The notes under the pieces: generated by a model
The model's input: the letters and a program-made list of their open reading frames with translations, nothing else
Databases searched by the model: none
Told to the model about the DNA's origin: nothing
Source of the DNA: Hyphomicrobiales bacterium
GTDB taxonomy: Bacteria > Pseudomonadota > Alphaproteobacteria > Rhizobiales > JACESI01
Length of the DNA stretch: 64,000 nucleotides
Reading direction: 5' to 3'
NCBI GenBank assembly: GCA_039973685.1
Contig: JBDWKL010000042.1
Span: forward strand, 1-64,000
Part shown: piece by piece, positions 57,403 through 64,000 of the stretch
Layout of the letters: the number at the start of each line of letters is the position of its first letter
How positions within the stretch are numbered: the first letter of the stretch is position 1
Position numbers and translations under genes: made by a program

Positions 57403-58047
57403 ATGCGGTTTATTACGAGTTCAAATAGATACCCTCTATCTTTAGGTCTCACGTGCATTTTGGTTCTAATTACCGTTATATTTTTCACGGCGCTCAATCT
57501 GGATGTTTTCCCTCAGCAGGCGCTTAACAGTGCCTTTGCTGAAAATGGTTTGGCTGAAATAATCCAAAACATCGCCTTGCTCATTAGCGCGGTGTGTTTT
57601 TTCGTTTTCTCGAAAAAAGTAGATCAAACACATAAGCCAGTGTTTTATTTTTTGAGCGCACTCAGTGTTTTATTGTTCTCCCGCGAGTTTGCTCTGGAGC
57701 TACCAACTGCGCTGGAAGACAAAGCAGACATTTTGGACACCTTAAAGTCAGTATTTAGAGTTGTCGTTGTCATGGCAGCGCTCGCGTGTCTTTTTAAGAT
57801 CCTTAAATCGTGGGATGTTTTTAAAGGCTCACTTAAGCTGTACCTAATCTCAGCGTCAGCACTTGCTGCCTATAGCGCACTCGCGTTTATTCTATCGGCT
57901 TGGCCTTTTGATAGAATCAAGGATCTGGTGGACAATCCCACATATTTTGAAGAGTTTTTGGAAGTGAATGGCTACCTAATGTGGTGCCTATGTTCTTGTA
58001 TTTTGCATCTGGATATTCAAAACATCAAGTCACGCGTAAATTCTTAA
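57403..58047 (+). CDS. Integral membrane protein of unknown function
   Basis: 214 residues with about six hydrophobic helices (LGLTCILVLITVIFF, EIIQNIALLISAVCFFVF, FYFLSALSVLLFSREF, VFRVVVVMAALACLF, LKLYLISASALAAYSALAF and a C-terminal one). No signature recognised. The gene is flanked by a 171-bp spacer upstream and converges with the DUF2336 gene. Confidence 0.6.
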   Translation: MRFITSSNRYPLSLGLTCILVLITVIFFTALNLDVFPQQALNSAFAENGLAEIIQNIALLISAVCFFVFSKKVDQTHKPVFYFLSALSVLLFSREFALELPTALEDKADILDTLKSVFRVVVVMAALACLFKILKSWDVFKGSLKLYLISASALAAYSALAFILSAWPFDRIKDLVDNPTYFEEFLEVNGYLMWCLCSCILHLDIQNIKSRVNS

Positions 58048-58060
58048 GCAACCTAACGCG

Positions 58061-59119
58061 TTATTTCTTCAAAAGCTCGCATGCAATGTTCTGCTTGAGG
58101 TTTTTATAAGTCCGCACGGCATCTGAAACCTTCTCACGAGAAGGCGTAGCTCGCCATACGTCTGAATTCAAAATTTCTTCGAGCGTTTTCTGTTTTAACC
58201 CTTTTGCTTTTGATGCAATCGCGAACTTTCGTGCGTCAGCATTAGAAATACACTCGAGCATGTCCTCTAAACCCAAGCCGGTTAAGGTTGAAAAGAAACA
58301 AATTACAATATCACTTGTACCGGAATTAATGGCATCTATGAGTGCTTTTTCGGTAATTTTAGTTTCCAAATATTGTTTTTGTATCTGATTTAAATTCTGC
58401 AATTCAGCATTGGTTTCATCGTTTAATTTGTAGCTAAAATTGTCATTGGTGTTTAATTTATCAATTTTGATTTCTAGGTGTATTTTTAATGGCCCATCAG
58501 CTTTTTCATTTATTTCATTCAGTTCGGCCAAATTGAATTTCTCAAGGAGATATTCCGTCGACTTAATAGTAATGTCGTTTCGGTTTAGAACGAGAAATTT
58601 GAGATTTTCATTGTTTGACGATTTATCTCCGATTATTCGAAATGTTTTTTGAGAAATCAAAGCGTTTAAATTTTCTGTCAAAATCCGCATGACTTCCTCA
58701 TCGCCTTTTTCGACAAGCTTTGAAGAGATTGCAAAAGTCACATCAGCTCGAGCGGCAATGACAGCGCGATGCTGATCTCCTCGCACGCTTGTAACCACCA
58801 ATAGATCGCGCTCACTTAAGATTTTGGAATGCGTAAGGATCGGCTTAGCAATATCAATTGGTTTTAACGCGAGGTATCTAACGATTTTTAAGGGGAGGTA
58901 GTCATGATTACAAATTTCGATAGAAATTTTAACATTGAATTGGGCTGGTGCCGCATCAAGGAGTTTCAATAAAAACTTTTCAATTTCATTTTTCTTATTT
59001 TTGTTCAATTTAGAGAGGTTATTCTTATAAAAATCCAAGCCATCAACAAATATTTTATAGGGATTTGATGTGGATTTAATACTTGATGGGTTTTCAATTT
59101 CAAATATATTATCGTCCAT
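58061..59119 (-). CDS. DUF2336 family protein
   Basis: 352 residues resembling the alphaproteobacterial DUF2336 family of helical-repeat proteins: LKIVRYLALKPIDIAKPILTHS and SERDLLVVTSVRGDQHRAVIAARADVTFAISSKL are the most conserved parts. In Caulobacter and rhizobia some members carry phosphotransferase or signalling roles, but the family is poorly studied. Codon use is clearly more AT-rich and Asn/Lys-rich than in neighbours, which hints at recent acquisition or relaxed selection. Stands alone beside an AT-rich spacer. Confidence 0.75.
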   Translation of the reverse strand: MDDNIFEIENPSSIKSTSNPYKIFVDGLDFYKNNLSKLNKNKKNEIEKFLLKLLDAAPAQFNVKISIEICNHDYLPLKIVRYLALKPIDIAKPILTHSKILSERDLLVVTSVRGDQHRAVIAARADVTFAISSKLVEKGDEEVMRILTENLNALISQKTFRIIGDKSSNNENLKFLVLNRNDITIKSTEYLLEKFNLAELNEINEKADGPLKIHLEIKIDKLNTNDNFSYKLNDETNAELQNLNQIQKQYLETKITEKALIDAINSGTSDIVICFFSTLTGLGLEDMLECISNADARKFAIASKAKGLKQKTLEEILNSDVWRATPSREKVSDAVRTYKNLKQNIACELLKK

Positions 59120-59737
59120 AACAAGTATCTCTATCTATATAATTATTAATATCTCATATTCCACATTCCAAATTTCAATTTATAGTATTTATATTTTCTG
59201 TATTTTTTTATTCTGCTTATAATGTGTATTAAATTAATTTAATTTTCAAATGATTATTGCCATCCTAACTATTTGTCCTCGAAATTAATTTGTTGTTTAT
59301 ATTTTTTTAGGGCTCAACCAGATGTCAGGGAAAGGTGCGAAATTCAGACGGTTTTGTCGAAAGTTTGCCGCTTTCAAGCGAACTGGAAATAGCTTCTTGG
59401 GGGCTACAGCACGACCAGAGCAATGATGAAGCAAAGCGAGAAGTGGCAAAGAAACTCCGCACCTCGGCAACGCCCCCTTTACCCTCTGCCTACCTAAAAA
59501 CAAACGCGATCTAAGCTTCGTTGCACTTTGATGGGTTCATAGAAAAGGCCTTTTCCCGATAACGGGATCATAATGGGAAAGTTGTAGGACTAAATGGCCC
59601 GATTTTGGGGGAGCAAGTTGGCTCCAGTGTTTCCGTATAACTTAGCCAAAAAAAATAATAGTCGCGCGTAATCGGTGGGGTGAAGCCCAGTCGATTTCAT
59701 TTATCTGATTGAAAAACATATGGATATAGATGTGATA
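59120..59737. other. Intergenic region with a GC-richer segment of about 200 bp
   Basis: The first 180 bases are very AT-rich and contain the DUF2336 promoter. From about 59305 to 59515 base composition switches to GC-richer with no ribosome binding site. The minus strand stays open for 68 codons (59297-59503), but no start signal or family was seen. The rest (59516-59737) shows short inverted words but no gene. The segment may be a decayed gene or a repeated intergenic element; its left and right edges are not marked by clear repeats. Confidence 0.4.
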
Positions 59738-59825
59738 TGGCGGAGAGGGAGGGATTCGAACCCCCGGAGGCGTTAACCTCAACGGTTTTCAAGACCGCCG
59801 CATTCGACCACTCTGCCACCTCTCC
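59738..59825 (-). tRNA. tRNA-Ser (anticodon UGA)
   Basis: On the minus strand the sequence starts GGAGAGGTGGCAGAGTGG, contains the anticodon loop CTTGAAAA with anticodon TGA, a long variable arm typical of class II tRNAs, the T arm GGGTTCGAATCCC, and ends with the matching acceptor strand and an encoded CCA (59740-59738). This fits tRNA-Ser(UGA). Confidence 0.95.
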
Positions 59826-60564
59826 GAGACCGCCTTATTGCTAGAATGTTGTTCAAAATACAAGAGCAAAAAACGCATTTTTTTGCCAAAACACAAAAAA
59901 ACAATGGAATTGTGAAAAATCTCTTGGTTGAAGAGGCTCCGTAAGGCTGTGAAGGTTGGTGTTGTTAAGGGAGGCTTAACGATGAAAATGGGTTTTCCCA
60001 AAATTTTACAGGCGAATCGTGAACGCGATAGCGGTTGCTTTTTTTGTTACCCGCCTTGGCTTGCCTGTTAGCGCTCCAATCTTGATTGAAACGGTAGTTT
60101 GTCAGTTGAAAATCTGATGTGCTGTTATATGAATTTTGAAAATAAAGAAAATATATTGAATAGATACAATGACTTACGTTTTTTTGTGGCGGTGAATTCG
60201 GCGTATGCTGTATTGCGTCTGAGGATCTATACAGGCTGCGAAAATGTCCTTTAGAGATCAACGGCGCTGGCAAAAATAGGGAAGAGGCGGCAGGTGCAGA
60301 ACCATTTCCTTCGCCATAAGGGGTGAAAGTTGTGAGAATTTGGGGCTGAAACTACTTTTTTGATGGCAGGGACGAGGGGTCCGAGGCGTTGTCCTTAATG
60401 CCATGTTTAGAATTTTAGCTAATTTTATCTTATGTGATCGAAGTGTTTGATCATTGGGTTGAGTGCGCGCGTTTCTCACACGTTTGTGTTGGTGTTGCGG
60501 ATAAGACTCGTGGTATACCAATGTATCCACAGACTGTCGGGATTTTACGGGGAATGTGCGCACC
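59826..60564. other. Long intergenic region upstream of rlpA
   Basis: About 740 bases between the tRNA (read leftwards) and rlpA. It is AT-rich to about 60200 and then mixed. Minus-strand frames in this stretch are short and lack start signals. It must hold the tRNA promoter on one side and the rlpA promoter on the other. I see no convincing gene or RNA. Confidence 0.4.
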
Positions 60565-61917
60565 ATGCCGGTGAGAGCTAAAAAAACGTATTTGCATACT
60601 GCAATGCTTGCAGGTGTTGCTGTTGCATTGTCTGCCTGTTCGGGTGAATTTTCGAAGACACCGTCTGCAGGTATTCCAGGTCTTAAGAGCGCGAATAAAA
60701 CGGCCAAAAGTGCGGTTGTTAAGCCGCCCGTGTCTGGAGAAATCCGCACCAAAGCAAAGTTTAAAGCTGGCCGCAGTTATGGCGCCGCTAGTGAGCGCAT
60801 TGTAAAATCAGCATTTGCACCCGTTCCACGTGGTGGCGGACGTGCTGTTGTTGGCAAGCCTTACAAAATTAATGGGCGCTGGTATAAACCGCGCCACCAG
60901 CCAAATTATAATAAGACCGGCATAGCCTCTTGGTATGGTCCTAATTTCCATGGTCGCAAAACGGCGAACGGTGAAGTTTACGATCAAACCGCCTTGTCGG
61001 CAGCGCATCCAACGTTGCCGCTTCCAAGTTATGTGCGCGTTGAGAATGTACGAAATGGTCGCTCTGTTATTGTTCGTGTGAATGATCGCGGGCCTTTCCA
61101 CAAGACACGCATTATCGATTTATCCTATCGCACCGCTGAGCTTTTGGGCACGCGGGCAGGGGGTATTGCTAAAGTTAAGGTGAAATATATCGGTCGTGCG
61201 CCAGTTGATGGTAGTGATGAGAAATATCTTCTATCCTCCTACAAGGGGCCGGGTTCAGTTGAACCAAGCAAAGTCGCGGCTCGAAAAAAGCTGCTTCAAT
61301 ATGCAGGCTTATCGCCGGAAGAAGTGAATGCGGCGCTTAATGGGGAAATTGGTGGTGAAACGCAGATTGCTGCAGCACCAACGCGGGTTATTCAGCCTGC
61401 CGTCCCGAAGAACCCAGCTCCAACCCCAGCGCCGATCTTAGTATCCAATACACCAACAGCACCTGCGGCATCGATAAAGCCAGCAGCTCTTGTTGGCTCG
61501 GGTGACGCCGGTCCTTTGGTGTTGCGCCCTCGTTTGTTGTGGCAAGAAGGCGGATCAAGCACTGTAACGCCTAATCATGGCCAACCAGCACAAGTGATTA
61601 AAGCAAGACCAAATGGGCAGAATGCTTATTTGCCGACGGTCAATGTTCGTAATGTGTTTGATGGTTTGCTGAAACCATCAAAAGTTCAACCGTTAGCGTT
61701 TCAAATCCGCCAAACGATACTGATCGGCAAAAATGTCGCGCATGATGATGCGTTTAAGTTTGTTGAGCAATTTAGCCGTTATGGTTCAGTCTCGCTTTCA
61801 AGTGAGTTAAACAAGAAAAACAGCTACGCTTCAGTAACACTTGAGACTAATTTACCTTTTGCTCTAAAGATAATTCGCAAAACGGCTCCAAATGCTATAG
61901 TTATTTCTCAAAATTGA
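60565..61917 (+). CDS. rlpA: Septal ring lytic transglycosylase RlpA family lipoprotein
   Basis: 450 residues. The N-terminus ends in a lipobox (VALSACSG). The double-psi beta-barrel of RlpA is at residues about 110-220: GIASWYGPNFHGRKTANGE with the catalytic Asp/His region, YVRVENVRNGRSVIVRVNDRGPF and RIIDLSYRTAELLG. A long Pro/Ala-rich linker follows, and the last 70 residues may be a SPOR-like domain but do not match it strongly. RlpA cuts naked glycan strands at the septum. ATG 60565 is ten bases after GGGGAA; GTG 60556 is too close to it. Confidence 0.87.
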   Translation: MPVRAKKTYLHTAMLAGVAVALSACSGEFSKTPSAGIPGLKSANKTAKSAVVKPPVSGEIRTKAKFKAGRSYGAASERIVKSAFAPVPRGGGRAVVGKPYKINGRWYKPRHQPNYNKTGIASWYGPNFHGRKTANGEVYDQTALSAAHPTLPLPSYVRVENVRNGRSVIVRVNDRGPFHKTRIIDLSYRTAELLGTRAGGIAKVKVKYIGRAPVDGSDEKYLLSSYKGPGSVEPSKVAARKKLLQYAGLSPEEVNAALNGEIGGETQIAAAPTRVIQPAVPKNPAPTPAPILVSNTPTAPAASIKPAALVGSGDAGPLVLRPRLLWQEGGSSTVTPNHGQPAQVIKARPNGQNAYLPTVNVRNVFDGLLKPSKVQPLAFQIRQTILIGKNVAHDDAFKFVEQFSRYGSVSLSSELNKKNSYASVTLETNLPFALKIIRKTAPNAIVISQN

Positions 61918-61966
61918 GTTTACTACTCGCGTTTTGTTGGGGGACAAGATTTCTCGTTTGGATAAG

Positions 61967-63127
61967 ATGATGGCACATCGCACTGTTTTCTATTTATTTT
62001 CTGCATTCTTTCTATTCATCGCAAGCTCAACGGTCTCGGCTCAGGTTTATTCAACTGAAGCAAAACATGCCATTTTGATAGATGTCGCCTCCGGTGCCAC
62101 CTTGTATGAGCATGATGCTGAAACGAGAATGCCGCCTGCTAGTATGGCGAAGATCATGACGCTTGCTGTGGTGTTTGATGCGTTGAAGCGGGGCGAGCTT
62201 TCGCTAAAAGATGGGCTGCCGATGTCCATTAATGCCTGGAAAAAAGGTGGCGGTAGTTCGGGCGGGTCGACAATGTTTATCGACCCCAAAACGGAAACTG
62301 TTTCGGTTGAAAACCTTATCCGTGGCGTTGCCATACAATCAGGCAATGACGCTTCAATTGTGATTGCGGAGGGTATGTCGGGAAATGAAACCTCTTTTGC
62401 GACCCGTATGAATAACTTCGCCAAAAGCGTTGGTATGACCGACAGTAATTTTACCAATGCAACCGGATTACCAGACCCTGATCAATATACGACTGCGCGT
62501 GACCTTTCGATCTTAGGGCGCCATGTGGTTCATGAATATCCTGACCTTTATAAGATTTTCTCTGAACCTGAGTTTACGTGGAACAAAATTCGCCAGTTCA
62601 ATCGCAATCCGTTGCTGAAATCCAAAATTGGTGGTGACGGTATTAAAACTGGTTTTACCAAAGAATCTGGATACGGGATCGTTGGATCCGCTGTTCAAGA
62701 TGATCGTCGTCTCTTGCTCGTTATCAATGGTTTGGAAACGCGCAAAGCGCGGTCAGAAGAAGCACGCCGCATGTTGAGTTGGGGTTTCCGCTCGTTTGAA
62801 TCAAGACCGATCTTTGCAAAAGGTGAAGTTATTGGCGGTGCGAAAGTATTTGGTGGAACACAAAGTCGCGTCGATGTGGTTGCTAAGCAACCTGTCGCTA
62901 TTCTCTTGCCAAAAGGGGTCAGTGGACGCCTAACGGCGAAGGTCCATTATAAAGGCCCTCTGGTTGCTCCTGTTGAAGCGGGGCAGCCTGCTGGTAAGCT
63001 CATTGTTAAATTGGATGGCAAGGTGGTGAGTACCACTGAGGTGTTCACAAATGACGATGTTGAAAAGGGGGAGTTGCATCAACGCGCGTTGGATGCAATT
63101 TTCGAGCTAATGATCGGCTGGATATAA
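61967..63127 (+). CDS. D-alanyl-D-alanine carboxypeptidase (PBP5/6, DacF type)
   Basis: Penicillin-binding protein that trims the terminal D-Ala of peptidoglycan side chains. Signal peptide (SAFFLFIASSTVSAQ). Catalytic motifs: SMAK near residue 59 (SxxK), SGN near 125, and KTG near 227. The C-terminal domain of about 90 residues is of the PBP5 type, with a closing amphipathic helix that probably anchors it to the membrane (QRALDAIFELMIGW). ATG 61967 or 61970 follows GGATAAG. It lies next to rlpA and tmk, a usual order in Rhizobiales. Confidence 0.93.
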   Translation: MMAHRTVFYLFSAFFLFIASSTVSAQVYSTEAKHAILIDVASGATLYEHDAETRMPPASMAKIMTLAVVFDALKRGELSLKDGLPMSINAWKKGGGSSGGSTMFIDPKTETVSVENLIRGVAIQSGNDASIVIAEGMSGNETSFATRMNNFAKSVGMTDSNFTNATGLPDPDQYTTARDLSILGRHVVHEYPDLYKIFSEPEFTWNKIRQFNRNPLLKSKIGGDGIKTGFTKESGYGIVGSAVQDDRRLLLVINGLETRKARSEEARRMLSWGFRSFESRPIFAKGEVIGGAKVFGGTQSRVDVVAKQPVAILLPKGVSGRLTAKVHYKGPLVAPVEAGQPAGKLIVKLDGKVVSTTEVFTNDDVEKGELHQRALDAIFELMIGWI

Positions 63128-63181
63128 CCGACGCTATTTAGCGCGTCTTGCTGAATTTGATGCGGCTAATGGGGGCGAAAA

Positions 63182-63868
63182 GTGTCTGGGGTCTTTGTGA
63201 CATTTGAGGGCGGCGAAGGGGCTGGTAAATCCACCCAAATAAAACGTCTTGCAGATTACTTAAAGAAAAATGGCTATAATGTTGTTTTAACTCGAGAACC
63301 TGGTGGTTCAACGGGTGCCGAAGCTGTTCGACAAGTGCTCTTGAGCGGTGCGGCTCAGCCATTTGGTGCAGAGACCGAAGTTTTGCTGTTTGCCGCAGCT
63401 AGACTTGATCATATGCGTGAAACCATCCTGCCTGCATTGGCGAACAATAAAATCGTTTTGTGCGACCGCTTTTATGATTCCACCCGCGCTTACCAAGGCG
63501 GTGGGGATGGTGTTTCCGCTGACTATTTAAAGCAAATGGAAGAGATTGCCGTTGGTGACAAGCATCCAGATCTCACCATCATCATGGATATTGCGCCAGA
63601 AATTGGTTTGGAGCGTGTGACGAAACGGCTTGTTGCAGGACAAGACGGTGCGAAAAACATCATCGATCATATCGACCGCTTTGAGAAAGACGACATCGCC
63701 ATTCATGTGAAGCGCCGTGAAGCTTTTTTGAAAATTGCAGCTGATGAACCAAAACGCTGTATTGTTGTGGATGCGAGCCAAGATCCTGAGAATGTTGCGG
63801 GAGTTATCAGCGCTTGTATTCAGCCCTTCTTGAAACCGCTCTCAACACCAAAACCTAAGAACAAATAA
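63182..63868 (+). CDS. tmk: Thymidylate kinase
   Basis: Phosphorylates dTMP to dTDP. P-loop EGGEGAGKST at the start, REPGG motif (LTREPGGSTGAE), DRFYDSTRAYQGGG (DRY-like motif) in the middle. 228 residues, a little longer than the usual 210. The GTG start has GGGGCGA upstream. It is followed ten bases later by holB, the standard order. Confidence 0.96.
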   Translation: MSGVFVTFEGGEGAGKSTQIKRLADYLKKNGYNVVLTREPGGSTGAEAVRQVLLSGAAQPFGAETEVLLFAAARLDHMRETILPALANNKIVLCDRFYDSTRAYQGGGDGVSADYLKQMEEIAVGDKHPDLTIIMDIAPEIGLERVTKRLVAGQDGAKNIIDHIDRFEKDDIAIHVKRREAFLKIAADEPKRCIVVDASQDPENVAGVISACIQPFLKPLSTPKPKNK

Positions 63869-63877
63869 GGGCTACCA

Positions 63878-64000
63878 ATGCAGTCTGTTGATTATGACAT
63901 ACCGATTGCCGATAGGATTGAGGGGCTGCTTCAACCTTATGAAAACGGATGTTTTGTTGGTCAAGAGGCTGCGGCTGAGCGTTTTCTGGCAGGTGCCAAG
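63878..64000 (+). CDS. holB: DNA polymerase III delta' subunit (3' end missing)
   Basis: The first 41 codons of a gene that runs off the right edge. The segment NGCFVGQEAAAERFLAGAK matches the start of HolB, the clamp-loader subunit, before its Walker A motif. The ATG lies nine bases after the tmk stop, with AAGGG upstream. The tmk-holB order supports the call. Confidence 0.85.
   Translation, partial: MQSVDYDIPIADRIEGLLQPYENGCFVGQEAAAERFLAGAK

Noticed and set aside
60258-60752. Open frame of 164 codons on the minus strand overlapping the start of rlpA
   Set aside because: Low-complexity translation with no ribosome binding site; rlpA has a lipobox and barrel domain in the other direction.

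Overview
The window looks like chromosomal DNA of a marine alphaproteobacterium of the Hyphomicrobiales (Rhizobiales) type. The evidence is a fused SecDF, the gene order gyrA-coaD-two cyclophilins-queA-tgt, divergent uvrA/ssb around an alphaproteobacterial SOS box, TrmFO, and a CCUCCUCCC-loop (cuckoo/CcsR-type) small RNA. Base composition looks moderate rather than GC-rich. No insertion sequence, phage or CRISPR array was seen. Both ends cut a gene: secDF at the left and holB at the right.

Layout. 1-5807: secDF, an Mth938-like protein and a squalene/phytoene synthase-like protein (relatives of the mitochondrial complex I factors NDUFAF3 and NDUFAF6), an exported metallo-beta-lactamase-fold protein and trmFO. 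5949-6106: small RNA on the minus strand with three hairpins that show the same anti-Shine-Dalgarno loop. 6234-23360: housekeeping block (uvrA, ssb, marC, gyrA, coaD, ppi, queA, tgt, nadE) with a few unknown exported or membrane proteins. 23501-31581: a likely oxalate catabolic operon. It runs from a GntR/FadR regulator with a palindromic operator on its own promoter, through oxalyl-CoA decarboxylase, formyl-CoA transferase and a stand-alone 10-formyl-THF hydrolase-like protein, to a complete tripartite tricarboxylate transporter (TctC-B-A). 31598-37627: a P-loop protein of unknown role, a pyroglutamyl peptidase-like protein, an M48-like protease, a DoxX-like protein and a DEAD-box helicase.

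37750-52180 is the most unusual part. The first cluster, 37750-41588, holds a small Rieske protein overlapping an oxygenase catalytic subunit that has lost its own Rieske site, then a glutamine synthetase-like ligase and an unknown protein. The second, 45515-52180, holds a Rieske oxygenase, a Rid protein without the catalytic Arg, a DUF1028 protein and a second Rieske oxygenase. Converging on these are an M20 deacylase, a flavoprotein monooxygenase and a PAS-AraC regulator. Together they look like oxygenase-based catabolism of nitrogen-containing compounds, possibly N-methylated heterocycles or amines. The substrate is not known from sequence. A GGDEF-EAL protein and a lipoprotein hydrolase lie between the two clusters.

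52481-64000: a subtilisin-like protease converging with a tandem double-protease PDZ protein, a phytanoyl-CoA dioxygenase-like enzyme, an unknown membrane protein, an AT-rich DUF2336 gene, tRNA-Ser(UGA) on the minus strand, then an envelope/replication group: rlpA, a DD-carboxypeptidase, tmk and the start of holB.
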